64,000 nt of DNA from Eubacterium sp. (GTDB taxonomy: Bacteria > Bacillota > Clostridia > Oscillospirales > Acutalibacteraceae), in assembly GCA_022511205.1 (NCBI GenBank), contig JAFLRY010000005.1, positions 1 through 64,000 on the forward strand. Direction: 5' to 3'. This document shows, piece after piece, positions 38,710 through 48,708 of the stretch. The notes under the pieces were generated by a model. The model was not told the DNA's origin. It saw only the letters and a list, made by a program, of their open reading frames with translations, and searched no databases. The position numbers and the translations under genes are program-made. Numbering within the stretch: position 1 is the first letter of the stretch; each line of letters starts with the position of its first letter.

Positions 38710-39181
38710 CTTTATTCTCCTTTTTGAACATATCAAGGACAAAATAAGCAACTAACGAAACAGCTCCGAGGGTAACGGCGCTGTCCGCAATATTGAAAAC
38801 GGCAAAGTTCATGAAAACAGGCTCAATAAAATCAATAACAAAGCCGTAAAGCACACGGTCTATCAGATTCCCGATACCGCCGGCAACGATAACGCCAACA
38901 CTCCAATAGAGCCAAAGGGGCTTGCATCTGTTGCTGAACATATACCAAAGCGCACCGCCGCAGGCAATCACAGTTACTACAATGAATATCCACCTTGCAC
39001 CTGTGAAAAGCGAAAATGCCATGCCTGTGTTTTCCGCATAATTGAACTGAACTACGCCTTTTATAAAGGTAATTATCGTGCCGTCCGAAAGATATTTCTG
39101 CGCCAAAAGCTTTGTTACCTGGTCAAAAGCGACAATTAAAATTATCATTACAGAACACCATATATGCTTCTTCTTATGCAA
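38702..39181 (-). CDS. lspA: Lipoprotein signal peptidase
   Basis: VQFNYAENTGMAFSLFTGARW; GGIGNLIDRVLYGFVIDFIEPVFMNFAVFNIADSAVTLG; 8 bp overlap with the rluA-like gene. Confidence 0.96.
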   Translation of the reverse strand: MHKKKHIWCSVMIILIVAFDQVTKLLAQKYLSDGTIITFIKGVVQFNYAENTGMAFSLFTGARWIFIVVTVIACGGALWYMFSNRCKPLWLYWSVGVIVAGGIGNLIDRVLYGFVIDFIEPVFMNFAVFNIADSAVTLGAVSLVAYFVLDMFKKENKDE

Positions 39182-39267
39182 AAATATCCCTCCTTTTCAT
39201 AGCCTGCCCACCGCAAGCCAATTTAAAGCTTAAGGGGCAGGAAGCCTGCCCCCTTTTCGTAAATCTA

Positions 39268-42060
39268 TTAATCAAGTTCAGCCATTACTGCCGCGCAGTG
39301 AGAGCAAAGGTGCGGATGATCGCTGCTTTCACCAACGGTTGTGGAGAATTTCCAGCAACGCTCGCACTTTTCACCGTCCGCCTTTGAAACGGAAACGGTA
39401 AGTCCCTCTACCTCGCCAATATGGCTCTGTTTCTCTTCAACGACCTCAACAGCGGAGGTGATGAAAATTTCCGGAAGCTCTGCTTCAACGGACTTAAGGA
39501 AAGCGTAAAGCTCGCCCTGAGCGCCGAGGATAACCTTCGCCTCAAGCGATTTACCGATCTTCTTTTCGTTTCTCGCAAGCTCCAGCGCCTTCTGAACGTC
39601 AACACGAACAGCGTGGATCTTTTCCCACTTATCCATAAAGGCTTCATCGGTTTCAATGAAATCAGCCTGCGGGATCTCGTTAAACAGCGGAGACTCCGTA
39701 TTTCTCGACTTATCGTGGGGCATAAACTGCCAGATCTCGTCCGCTGTAAAGGCAAGGATCGGGGTCAACAGAAGCGTTAAGGAATCAAGAATTTTGTAAA
39801 GCACCGTCTGCGCCGCGCGGCGAGTTGCCGAAGCGGGAAGCGAGGTGTAAAGTCTGTCCTTAAGCACGTCAAAATAGAAGTTACTCATATCGACTACGCA
39901 GAAATTGTGGAGCGCGTGAGCCGCAGTATGGTATTCGTAAACCTCGTATCCGCCGCGTGCGGTAGTGATGACCTCGTCAAGCTTCATAAGAGCGTATTTA
40001 TCAAGCTCCTCAAGCTTATCGTTTTCAACCATATCCTTATCGGGATCGAAATCGTAGAGATTTCCAAGGCAGAAACGGGCGGTATTTCTGATCTTTCTGT
40101 AGTTATCAGAAAGCTGTTTCAAAATTTCGGGGCTGATGCGGATATCGGCGTGATAATCCGAAGAAGCGACCCAAAGGCGAAGAATATCAGCGCCGTACTG
40201 CTCAATGATATCCTGGGGATCAATGCCGTTGCCGAGGGATTTAGACATCTTCTTGCCTTCGCCGTCAACAGTCCAGCCGTGGGTGATGATCTGCTCAAAG
40301 GGCGCTCCGCCGCCGCCTGCTACTGAAGTGAGCAGTGAGGACTGGAACCAGCCTCTGTACTGATCCGCGCCTTCAAGATAAACGTCAGCGGGCTTCTTCA
40401 GGTAATCGCGCTTTCCGCAAACGGAAGCGTGAGTTGAGCCTGAATCGAACCAAACGTCCATAATATCGGTTTCTTTAGTGAAGCCCTTAGCTTCGCCGCA
40501 GTGGGGGCATTTGAAGCCTTCGGGGAGGAAGTATTCGGCATCGTGGGCATACCAAGCGTCCGAACCCTCCTTGCCGAAAATCTCGGCTACCTTCATCATT
40601 ACGTCGTTATCAATAATTTCTCTGCCGCAATCTTTGCAGTAAACAACGGGGATCGGCACACCCCATTTTCTCTGGCGGGAAATACACCAGTCGGCGCGCT
40701 CTCTGATCATAGACTGCAGTCTATCCTTACCCCATTCAGGGAACCATTTAACGCTTTCGGAAGCCTCAATAGCGGCATCCTTAAAATCATCTACAGAACA
40801 GAACCACTGGGAGGTAGCGCGGAAAATAACGGGCTTATGACATCTCCAGCAATGTGGATACTGGTGAACGATCTTTTCGAGCGCGAAGAGATTTCCCGTT
40901 TCCTCAAGATGCATTGCGATGGGCTTGTTTGCCTCTTCGGTGGAAAGTCCGGCAAATTGACCTGCTTCCTTTGTTAAGTGACCAGTTGCGTCAACAGGAA
41001 CGATAACGGGGATCTCAGGATAATTCTTGCAGACAACGAAGTCCTCAACACCGTGACCGGGAGCGGTATGAACGCAGCCCGTACCGCTTTCCAGCGTAAC
41101 GTGATCACCAACGATAACAAGGGAGGTGCGGTCAATAAACGGATGCTGACATTTCATATATTCAAGCTCTGAGCCTCTTACGATGCCGCAGGTCTCATAA
41201 GCCTCAGTTCCTCTCGCTTTCATAGCGGAAGCAACGAGATCCGTTGCCATAACGTAGTATTCGTCACCGCTCTTAACGAGGGAATATTCAAAATCAGGGC
41301 CAACGCAGATCGCCACGTTGGCGGGAAGCGTCCAAGTGGTGGTAGTCCAGATCACGAAATAGGTTTTCGCAAGATCGGCGCCCATGGCGGTCAAAATACC
41401 CTTATCGTCAGTTACGTTGAACTTAACGTAGATAGAATGGCAGGGATCCTCGGCGTACTCGATCTCCGCTTCCGCAAGGGCGGTGTTGCAATCCGCGCAC
41501 CAATAAACAGGCTTTAAGCCCTTATAAATATAGCCCTTAGATGCCATTGAGGCGAAAACCTTGATCTGCTCCTCCTCAAAGTCCTTCGTGAGGGTGATAT
41601 AGGGATTATCCCATTCGCCGATAGCGCCAAGACGCTTGAAGCCCTCGCGCTGAAGATCAACGAAGCCCAGCGCCGTATCGCGGCAAATTTTGCGAAGCTC
41701 AAGATCTGAAATATTCGTTTCGGCAGAGATGTTCGCCGCCTTTCTCGCCTTAAGCTCGGTGGGAAGGCCGTGGGTATCCCAACCGGGAACGTAGGGAGAT
41801 TTGAAGCCCGTCATATTCTTATATCTAACGATAAAGTCCTTAAGGGTCTTGTTGAGCGCATGACCGATATGGATAGGGCCGTTTGCATAGGGCGGTCCGT
41901 CGTGAAGCACGAAAAGAGGCTTGCCCTCGTTGTGCTTCATAAGCTGAGCATACTGATCGTGCTCATACCATTTTTTGAGGATTTCGGGCTCTCTCTGAGG
42001 CAGTGAAGCTCTCATGGGGAAGTCCGTTTTCATCATGTTTAAAGTGTCTTTATAGTCCAT
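39268..42060 (-). CDS. ileS: Isoleucyl-tRNA synthetase
   Basis: HDGPPYANGPIHIGHALNKTLKDFIVRYKNMTGFKSPYVPGWDTHGLP; KMSKSLGNGIDP; C-terminal Zn finger CERCWKFSTTVGESSDHPHLCSHC. Confidence 0.98.
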   Translation of the reverse strand: MDYKDTLNMMKTDFPMRASLPQREPEILKKWYEHDQYAQLMKHNEGKPLFVLHDGPPYANGPIHIGHALNKTLKDFIVRYKNMTGFKSPYVPGWDTHGLPTELKARKAANISAETNISDLELRKICRDTALGFVDLQREGFKRLGAIGEWDNPYITLTKDFEEEQIKVFASMASKGYIYKGLKPVYWCADCNTALAEAEIEYAEDPCHSIYVKFNVTDDKGILTAMGADLAKTYFVIWTTTTWTLPANVAICVGPDFEYSLVKSGDEYYVMATDLVASAMKARGTEAYETCGIVRGSELEYMKCQHPFIDRTSLVIVGDHVTLESGTGCVHTAPGHGVEDFVVCKNYPEIPVIVPVDATGHLTKEAGQFAGLSTEEANKPIAMHLEETGNLFALEKIVHQYPHCWRCHKPVIFRATSQWFCSVDDFKDAAIEASESVKWFPEWGKDRLQSMIRERADWCISRQRKWGVPIPVVYCKDCGREIIDNDVMMKVAEIFGKEGSDAWYAHDAEYFLPEGFKCPHCGEAKGFTKETDIMDVWFDSGSTHASVCGKRDYLKKPADVYLEGADQYRGWFQSSLLTSVAGGGGAPFEQIITHGWTVDGEGKKMSKSLGNGIDPQDIIEQYGADILRLWVASSDYHADIRISPEILKQLSDNYRKIRNTARFCLGNLYDFDPDKDMVENDKLEELDKYALMKLDEVITTARGGYEVYEYHTAAHALHNFCVVDMSNFYFDVLKDRLYTSLPASATRRAAQTVLYKILDSLTLLLTPILAFTADEIWQFMPHDKSRNTESPLFNEIPQADFIETDEAFMDKWEKIHAVRVDVQKALELARNEKKIGKSLEAKVILGAQGELYAFLKSVEAELPEIFITSAVEVVEEKQSHIGEVEGLTVSVSKADGEKCERCWKFSTTVGESSDHPHLCSHCAAVMAELD

Positions 42061-42122
42061 TACAGAAGTCTCCTTTATGCGAAAATCGATTCCGCATAGA
42101 TAATATGTATATTCATTAAATT

Positions 42123-43403
42123 TTATTTCTTTTTCTTTTTAAAGAAGCCGCGGAATTTCAGATCGTCGTCATCATCGTCAACCTCAAAATCATCGGGAGG
42201 GATCAGGCTGAGCTTCTCGCTCGTTCTTGTTTCCGTATGCTTTACGTTAAAAAAACTTTCAAAGGGAAGTCCGTCGCCGTCAGCAGCCTTTGCGGGCTCC
42301 ATTTCAGGCTCTTCCGTGATCTCAGCAACGGGACGACCTTCTATCGGCGTGATTTCATCGGCAGTAAAAGCATTGATCGCCGACTTAACGTCATTGCCTT
42401 TGATCGGAGACGTTAAATCGGTGAGTTCCTTGATCTCTTCGATCTCCTCTGCCTCTTCCGCTTTTTTCGCCTCTTTGATTTCTTCGGCTTTTTTCGGTTC
42501 TTTTACCTCTTCGATCTCTTCGGCCTTTTCAACTTCCTCAGGAGTTTCGACCGCTTCGACTTTTTCAGTTTCCTCAGGGGCTTCCGCCGCTTCGGGCTTT
42601 TCGGCTTCCGCAGAGGGTTCTGCCTCTTCGGGCTTCTCCGGTTCTTTTGCCTCTTCGATTTCTTCCTTCTCTTCGGCTTTATCCTCTTCGATTTCTGCAG
42701 TTACCTCTTCCTGCTGTGCGGGGGCTTCCTCTTCCACAGGCTCAGGCTCTGCTTCAGGCTCTTCCTGGGCGGCAGGCTGAGCCTCGCCATCATCAGCCTT
42801 TTCAGCAGGCACAACAATATCGATCACGCCGGACTTCAGCTCCTTAAGTCTCTCAAGCTCCTGCTCGTAAAGGGAAACGAGATTTGCCTTAAAGGCTTCC
42901 GACTCGCTCTTCAGGATAGAAGCAAGACTTTCGTGGCGTTCCTTCTCCTCTTTAGCCTTTGAGATAAGCTCGTTTGAGGTTGCCTTAACCTGATTCATAA
43001 TATCATTAGCGGCATTCTTGGCGTTGCTTAAAATGCCGTCTGCCTTCTCCTGAGCCTCGGAAGCAATGGCGTTCGCCGCCTCCGTTTTCTCCTTCGTGAG
43101 CTTGGCAACGTAATCACGGGCGTCTGAGATAAGCTTCTCAGCCTTTTCCTTAGCGGTCTTTGTGATCTCGCCGGCGGTTTTCTGAGCAGAAATAAGCGCC
43201 TCTTTTATAGTGTCCTCTTCTTCTCTGTATTCCACGATTTTGTTTGCAAGGATCTCCATTTTTCTATAGATCTCTTTGTTTTCCGCGTAAAGGGCGGCAT
43301 AAGACTGAGCGATCTCTTCAATAAACGCGTTCGTCTCTTCTATATCGTAACCGTTAGCCGATGTACGAAGCCTTTTTTCTTTGATTTGATTAGGTGTTAA
43401 CAT
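42123..43403 (-). CDS. divIVA: DivIVA-domain protein with long acidic (E/A/P/K) C-terminal region
   Basis: MLTPNQIKEKRLRTSANGYDIEETNAFIEEIAQSYAALYAENKEIYRKMEIL; coiled coil; acidic repeats. ATG at 43403 preferred. Confidence 0.92.
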   Translation of the reverse strand: MLTPNQIKEKRLRTSANGYDIEETNAFIEEIAQSYAALYAENKEIYRKMEILANKIVEYREEEDTIKEALISAQKTAGEITKTAKEKAEKLISDARDYVAKLTKEKTEAANAIASEAQEKADGILSNAKNAANDIMNQVKATSNELISKAKEEKERHESLASILKSESEAFKANLVSLYEQELERLKELKSGVIDIVVPAEKADDGEAQPAAQEEPEAEPEPVEEEAPAQQEEVTAEIEEDKAEEKEEIEEAKEPEKPEEAEPSAEAEKPEAAEAPEETEKVEAVETPEEVEKAEEIEEVKEPKKAEEIKEAKKAEEAEEIEEIKELTDLTSPIKGNDVKSAINAFTADEITPIEGRPVAEITEEPEMEPAKAADGDGLPFESFFNVKHTETRTSEKLSLIPPDDFEVDDDDDDLKFRGFFKKKKK

Positions 43404-43423
43404 ATTCTTCCCCTCCAAAAATA

Positions 43424-43918
43424 TTACATAAACATACCGTTGTGCTCAAGCTCATCAAGAATATCGTCTCCAAGCACGTCAACGTTATAAGGCGTTATGA
43501 TATACGTACTGTTGGCCACTCTCCTGACTGAGCCCTCAACCGCATAGGCAACGCCGCTTAAAAAATCCAGCATTCGTCTTGCGATCTCACGGTTTGTTGA
43601 TTCCAAATTAAGAACGACTGTGCGCTTCGCTTTCAGATTATCGGCGATGCTCTGAGCCTCGCTGAACTGCTCGGGCTTTACAAGAACCACCTGCACCTGC
43701 GCCGTTGTGTGAATATTAACAACCTTATCCGAATCCGAACGGAATCGGTGAAGTCTTTCGGTTTTTTCTTCCCTGGGAACGCTTACCTCTCTGGTCTGCC
43801 TTCTTTGCCTTGAGGCATGGGGTACTTCAAAATCAGAAGAGGTATCTCCGTAGAAATCATCAAAATCATCCTCAGGTCTCTCTTTGAAGATGTCGGAAAA
43901 CTTGTCCAAAAAGCTCAT
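43424..43918 (-). CDS. sepF: Cell division protein SepF
   Basis: VQVVLVKPEQFSEAQSIADNLKAKRTVVLNLESTNREIARRMLDFLSGVAYAVEGSVRRVANSTYIITP. Confidence 0.95.
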   Translation of the reverse strand: MSFLDKFSDIFKERPEDDFDDFYGDTSSDFEVPHASRQRRQTREVSVPREEKTERLHRFRSDSDKVVNIHTTAQVQVVLVKPEQFSEAQSIADNLKAKRTVVLNLESTNREIARRMLDFLSGVAYAVEGSVRRVANSTYIITPYNVDVLGDDILDELEHNGMFM

Positions 43919-43929
43919 ATTCTATCCTC

Positions 43930-44667
43930 CTAAAAGTATTTTCTTGCGCCAAAGATGGCCGAACCTACTCTGACGATATTTGATCCCTCAGCAACAGCGG
44001 CTTCAAAATCGCCGCTCATTCCCATAGACAAAATATCCATATCTACATTATCTATTTTTTTCGCTTTAATGTCAATGAAATATTGCCTCATTTCGGCAAA
44101 ATAACGGCGCGCCTCGTTTTCGTTTTCACAAATCGGAGGTATCGTCATAAGACCTTTTATCTTAATTCCGCCAAGCGGCGCGATCTCACAAAGTGCCTGC
44201 TCCAGTTCCTCGATATAAATGCCGCTCTTGCTTTCCTCTTTGCCGATATTCACTTCAATAAGGCAATCGGTAACAAGCCTCTTGGCCAGCGAGACCTTTG
44301 ATATTTCCTTTGCCAGCTTGAGGGACGAAACGGATTCTATCATATCCACCTCGCCAACGATCTGGCGAACCTTATTCGTTTGAAGATGGCCGATAAGGTG
44401 GCGCTCAACGCCCTCTAAATTCAGCTCGTCTTTCTTGCCAAGATACTCCTGAACTCTGTTTTCACCGATTAGATCGGCGCCAAGCTCAATAGCCGCGTTT
44501 ATGTAAGCGGGCTCAACCGTTTTCGTAACGCACATCAGGCGAACGTCATTTTCGCTTCTGCCCGCCTTAACGGCGCTTTCGCGAACCTGATCGAGAACCC
44601 TTTTGTAATTCTCTCTGACTGAATTCAATCTTTCCTCATTAAGCAAAAACTTTTCCGTCTTTAACAT
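43930..44667 (-). CDS. yggS: YggS/PROSC-family PLP homeostasis protein
   Basis: VRLMCVTKTVEPAYINAAIELGADLIGENRVQEYLGK; HLIGHLQTNKVRQIV; IKGLMTIPPI; LSMGMSGDFEAAVAEGSNIVRVGSAIFG. Confidence 0.96.
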   Translation of the reverse strand: MLKTEKFLLNEERLNSVRENYKRVLDQVRESAVKAGRSENDVRLMCVTKTVEPAYINAAIELGADLIGENRVQEYLGKKDELNLEGVERHLIGHLQTNKVRQIVGEVDMIESVSSLKLAKEISKVSLAKRLVTDCLIEVNIGKEESKSGIYIEELEQALCEIAPLGGIKIKGLMTIPPICENENEARRYFAEMRQYFIDIKAKKIDNVDMDILSMGMSGDFEAAVAEGSNIVRVGSAIFGARKYF

Positions 44668-45883
44668 CCTTTCCGCGAATTATTATTTCATCATACAGCT
44701 TGATCCCGTTTTTAACGTCAGGATCGTTATAGCTTAAAATAACGTAATCCTCTCCTGTATAGAGAATATCGGCTTTTCTCCATTTCGCTATGTTGGAAAC
44801 AAGCGCGTAAACGCCGGTTTCACCGTCAAGATCGTGAACGGCAGAGGAGCTCATTTTTATTCCCGTATAAGCTTTCAGCCTGATCTCAATATCCTCAACA
44901 CGCATTGAGGATATCTCGCTGTTCATCTCATTGCAGGATAAAACGAGAAGCGTTTGCGTATCTCCGAGAGACACGTTTGCTCCGCTCACCAGCTTGCAAC
45001 TGAATGTTTTATTTGCCGATTTCACGTAAACGTCTAAATTATTTCCGTTTTTAAGGCCGATAACGTCCTCGGCATCTACGATACAGCACAGATACCAAAC
45101 GTAGCTTCTTATTATTTTTCCGCTCCCGAGAACCGTTCCTTCGGCGGAATTTGCCTTAGCGAGATAGCTGTTGAAGGTGTCCATATCAAGCTCCTTAACC
45201 AAGGAATAATCAAAGGCATCCTCGCAGCCGTCCGTATATTTTGAATAATAACCTGATTTTTCAGCTGTTATGTAACCGGTCGGCTTGCAGGCGCTGATAT
45301 TGATCGCTTCGATTTTATCGTTGAGCTCCTGAAGTACCGTTGAAAAATCTATTTGGTCGCCTATCAAAAGAGATCTTTTCGTAAAGCCGTCATTCAAGCT
45401 ATAAGAATAGTTCTGCGCTCCTTGAGCATCGCCGCGCGCGGCGGAACGAATAAAACCGTTAACGTCGGAAACGATCCCGCTTTCGAGCCTCTCTACATCC
45501 ATAACGCTGCCTACGGCTACATTTACCATATCAATATAGTATTGGCGTTCCCGCTCAAGCTCCAGATAATTTGAATACTGCTGGGCGTTTTCGGAAGAGG
45601 AAAAAAGCATTGCGATGCTTCCCCCTGCGGCAACCTTTTCACCGTTTGATACGGTGGCAACGGCAACGCCGTCTCCTGAGGCCGCCTGCTTCTCATCTCT
45701 GATAATGAGAGCCTGCGTGTTAACAGTATCGTAAACCGTGGCAACGTATGCCGTTTGCGTTTTCAGGCTAACGTTTAAAACGCTGAAGCACTGAATAGCA
45801 ACAAACGCCAAAATAGCCAGCACTATCGCCGCCATAACGATATTCTGCTTCGAGTTATTTGATTTTTGCTTTTTATCAGCCAT
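44639..45883 (-). CDS. HlyD/membrane-fusion-protein-like protein, single N-terminal TM
   Basis: NIVMAAIVLAILAFVAIQCFSVLN TM; VNTQALIIRDEKQAASGDGVAVATVSNGEKVAAGGSIAMLFSSSENAQ resembles barrel-sandwich HlyD domains. Confidence 0.7.
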   Translation of the reverse strand: MADKKQKSNNSKQNIVMAAIVLAILAFVAIQCFSVLNVSLKTQTAYVATVYDTVNTQALIIRDEKQAASGDGVAVATVSNGEKVAAGGSIAMLFSSSENAQQYSNYLELERERQYYIDMVNVAVGSVMDVERLESGIVSDVNGFIRSAARGDAQGAQNYSYSLNDGFTKRSLLIGDQIDFSTVLQELNDKIEAINISACKPTGYITAEKSGYYSKYTDGCEDAFDYSLVKELDMDTFNSYLAKANSAEGTVLGSGKIIRSYVWYLCCIVDAEDVIGLKNGNNLDVYVKSANKTFSCKLVSGANVSLGDTQTLLVLSCNEMNSEISSMRVEDIEIRLKAYTGIKMSSSAVHDLDGETGVYALVSNIAKWRKADILYTGEDYVILSYNDPDVKNGIKLYDEIIIRGKDVKDGKVFA

Positions 45884-46790
45884 TCAAAAATTCCCTGCTT
45901 TTTTTAACGGCGGCGGATACGATATCCTCCTCATCGGCGTAAATCCAAACCGCGTTTTCTCTTTTTTTAAACCACGTCAGCTGCCTTTTGGCATAGTGGC
46001 GCGTTTCCTTTTTTAAATTCTCCGCCGCTTCTTCGAGGCTTATCTCGCCTTCGATGCAGGGCTTCAATTCCTTATGCCCGATTGCCTGGGCGGAGGTTTT
46101 CCCCGAGCCTTCAAGGCAGTGCTTTGCTTCATCAAGCAGCCCGTTTTGAAGCATTAAATCAACTCGGCGGTTTATCCTGCCGTAAAGCGTTTCTCTGTTT
46201 TTATACCCCACAACGAAGTATAAAACCTCGTACGGCGATTCCTCAAGCCGCGATTCCTTATTCTGGCTGCTCTTTGTTTTGCCTGAGGAATAATATATCT
46301 CCAGAGCCCGCGCGACCCTTGTTTTATTATTTTTGTGAATTTTCTCCGCCGCCGCCGGGTCTATTGCAACAAGCTCATCATACAGCTCGTCTATATCCTT
46401 TTTCATCAGGCGCTCACGAAGCTCAAAATCCGTATCAGCCTGAACGAATTTGATATTATCAATAAAACTGTCTATGAAAAGCCCCGTGCCGCCAACGATT
46501 ATCGGAACGTTTCCCCTTTCGGTTATATCGCCGACCGCCTTTTCGGCGAGAGCGCAGAAATCCGAAACGGAAAAAACTTCATCTCTGTTCAGAAATTCCA
46601 CAAGATGATGAGGAACTTCGCTCTTTTCCTCAGGTGTGGGTGCGGCGGTGGCAATGCTCATATCCTTGTAGATCTGCATTGAATCGGCGGAAATTATCTC
46701 GCCGCCAACTGCCTTTGCAAGCTCGATCCCAAGCGCCGTTTTGCCGCTTGCGGTAGGGCCTGCTACAACTATCAGCTTCGTTTTCATCAT
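45876..46790 (-). CDS. miaA: tRNA dimethylallyltransferase
   Basis: LIVVAGPTASGKTALGIELAKAVGGEIISADSMQIYKDMSIATAAPTPEE; IIVGGTGLFIDSFID; RHYAKRQLTWFKKRE. Confidence 0.97.
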   Translation of the reverse strand: MMKTKLIVVAGPTASGKTALGIELAKAVGGEIISADSMQIYKDMSIATAAPTPEEKSEVPHHLVEFLNRDEVFSVSDFCALAEKAVGDITERGNVPIIVGGTGLFIDSFIDNIKFVQADTDFELRERLMKKDIDELYDELVAIDPAAAEKIHKNNKTRVARALEIYYSSGKTKSSQNKESRLEESPYEVLYFVVGYKNRETLYGRINRRVDLMLQNGLLDEAKHCLEGSGKTSAQAIGHKELKPCIEGEISLEEAAENLKKETRHYAKRQLTWFKKRENAVWIYADEEDIVSAAVKKSREFLNG

Positions 46791-48676
46791 TGTATTCTTC
46801 CAAACTGTTTTTCAAGTTCATATTTTGAGATCTTTATCATAACGGGCCTGCCATGGGGGCAATAGCGGATATCCGACATTGAAAGCAGTTTTTTCACGAA
46901 CAGCTCTCTTTCCTGCGGAGAAGTATAGTCCCCGCCCTTAACCGCGCTTCTGCAGGCGGTGGAATGGAATATCCAATCCATTTTATCCGGCTCGATATCG
47001 GTTTTATGCTCTAAAAGCTTTTGGGCTATTTCAATGATAAGGTCTTTTACGTCTGCGCCGTCAAGCATTGCGGGGGTTTCACGCACGATCACAGAGGTAT
47101 TGCCGAAATCCTCGGCATCAAAGCCGCATTTCGAAAGAAGCTCTAAATTCTCAAGTATAGCGCCGTATTCCTCCGGCGCGAGCTTTACAGCCGTGGGAGA
47201 CAGAAGGATCTGCGAGTTGATCACGGTCTGCGCCTTTAATCGCTCGTAATTCATTCTTTCGTGCGCCGCGTGCTTGTCTATATAATAAAGATCGTTTTCG
47301 ATTTCAACGATTATGTATGTCTTGAACGCTTCGCCAACAATTTTGAAATCGGGAATTTCTTCTTTTTCCTCTGCAGGTTGCTCAGGCTCTTCAAATTCGA
47401 TATCGATCGGCTCTTTTTCTTTAAACCGCTTTTCTACTTCGATCGATTTGTTTACGGTGATAGAAACATCCGCCTTTTCCTCTTCAACGGGATTTACCAT
47501 ATCCATTTTAACAGGCGGTCTGCTCGCTTCAAGCCTCCACGGATTCGCTTCATCGTTCATTGAAAACCTTATCTGCTTCGGCTTTTCCTCTTTTTTGAAG
47601 AAATCGATCTTTGCGGAATAGGTCTGCTGAGCCTTTGCGGGAGCGCTTTTTACGCCGAGATCAGGAAATTTACCCTCTTTAACGGTATTCTGATTCTCAA
47701 TAGCCGTCTTTACTCCGTAATAGATCAGATTGAATACGGGGCGCTCGTTTACGAAGCGCACCTCGATCTTTGCGGGATGAACGTTCACGTCCACAAGCTT
47801 CGGATCGATTTCAAGGTTTAAAACGCAGGCAGGAAATTTGCCTGTCATTATGGAATTTTTATACGCCTGCTCCAGCGCCGCCATAGCAGTTGCGCTCTTA
47901 ACGAATCTGCCGTTTATGAAGAAAAACTGCATCGCCCTGCTTTTGCGGGAGCGGTGTGGTATACTTGTGAAGCCGCTGACCCTCATTCCCTCAAAGGAAT
48001 AATCAACGCCGATAAGCGTGTCGGAAAGCTCGGAGCCGAAGGTTGAATAGATAGCGCCTTTAAGATCGCCGTTTCCGGAGGTTATAAGCATCTGCTTATC
48101 GTCTCGGATAAAGCGGAAGGATATCTCGGGATGCGAGATCGCGGCTCTGTCCACCACGCCCTGAACGGAATTCGCTTCGGTAACGTCCTTTTTTAAAAAC
48201 TTCATTCTGGCGGGAACGTTGAAAAATACGTCTCTCACAACTACGGTTGTTCCCTGCGGACAGCCCGCTTCTGAAAAATCAATTTCCTCGCCGCCGGCGA
48301 TTTCATATCGCGTACCGGTTTCCTCGTTTTCCGCCTTTGTGAGAAGCTCCACCTTTGAAACGGCGGCAATTGAAGCCATCGCTTCCCCTCTGAATCCAAG
48401 GGTGGAAATGGAATCAAGATCCGCGCCTGTTGCTATCTTAGAGGTGGCGTGGGATATAAATACCTTTCGAACGTCCTCCTTAGCGATACCGCAGCCGTCG
48501 TCCGTTATGCGAATATACGTTGTTCCGCCGTTTTTTATTTCAACTGTGATGTGCTTCGCGCCCGCGTCTATGGAATTTTCGAGCATTTCCTTAACGATGC
48601 TCATAGGGCGTTCAACGACTTCGCCCGCCGCTATGAGGCTATAGACCTCCTTTGGCAAAACGTTTATTCTCGGCAT
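46787..48676 (-). CDS. mutL: DNA mismatch repair protein MutL
   Basis: INVLPKEVYSLIAAGEVVERPMSIVKEMLENSIDAGAKHI; STLGFRGEAMASIAAVSKVELLT; VDVNVHPAKIEVRF; HAAHERMNYE. Confidence 0.98.
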   Translation of the reverse strand: MPRINVLPKEVYSLIAAGEVVERPMSIVKEMLENSIDAGAKHITVEIKNGGTTYIRITDDGCGIAKEDVRKVFISHATSKIATGADLDSISTLGFRGEAMASIAAVSKVELLTKAENEETGTRYEIAGGEEIDFSEAGCPQGTTVVVRDVFFNVPARMKFLKKDVTEANSVQGVVDRAAISHPEISFRFIRDDKQMLITSGNGDLKGAIYSTFGSELSDTLIGVDYSFEGMRVSGFTSIPHRSRKSRAMQFFFINGRFVKSATAMAALEQAYKNSIMTGKFPACVLNLEIDPKLVDVNVHPAKIEVRFVNERPVFNLIYYGVKTAIENQNTVKEGKFPDLGVKSAPAKAQQTYSAKIDFFKKEEKPKQIRFSMNDEANPWRLEASRPPVKMDMVNPVEEEKADVSITVNKSIEVEKRFKEKEPIDIEFEEPEQPAEEKEEIPDFKIVGEAFKTYIIVEIENDLYYIDKHAAHERMNYERLKAQTVINSQILLSPTAVKLAPEEYGAILENLELLSKCGFDAEDFGNTSVIVRETPAMLDGADVKDLIIEIAQKLLEHKTDIEPDKMDWIFHSTACRSAVKGGDYTSPQERELFVKKLLSMSDIRYCPHGRPVMIKISKYELEKQFGRIQ

Positions 48677-48708
48677 TTATATCACCTCTCTTCCTCACTG
48701 AAAATTCC

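Noticed and set aside
42061-42122. Possible T-box leader before ileS
   Set aside because: Only ~60 nt separate divIVA and ileS; no room for a T-box and no conserved T-box sequence seen.
42316-42780. Ser-rich + strand ORF (ISSISSASSAFFASLISSAF...)
   Set aside because: Antisense of the acidic divIVA tail; GAA/GAG codons read as TTC/CTC-derived Ser/Phe.
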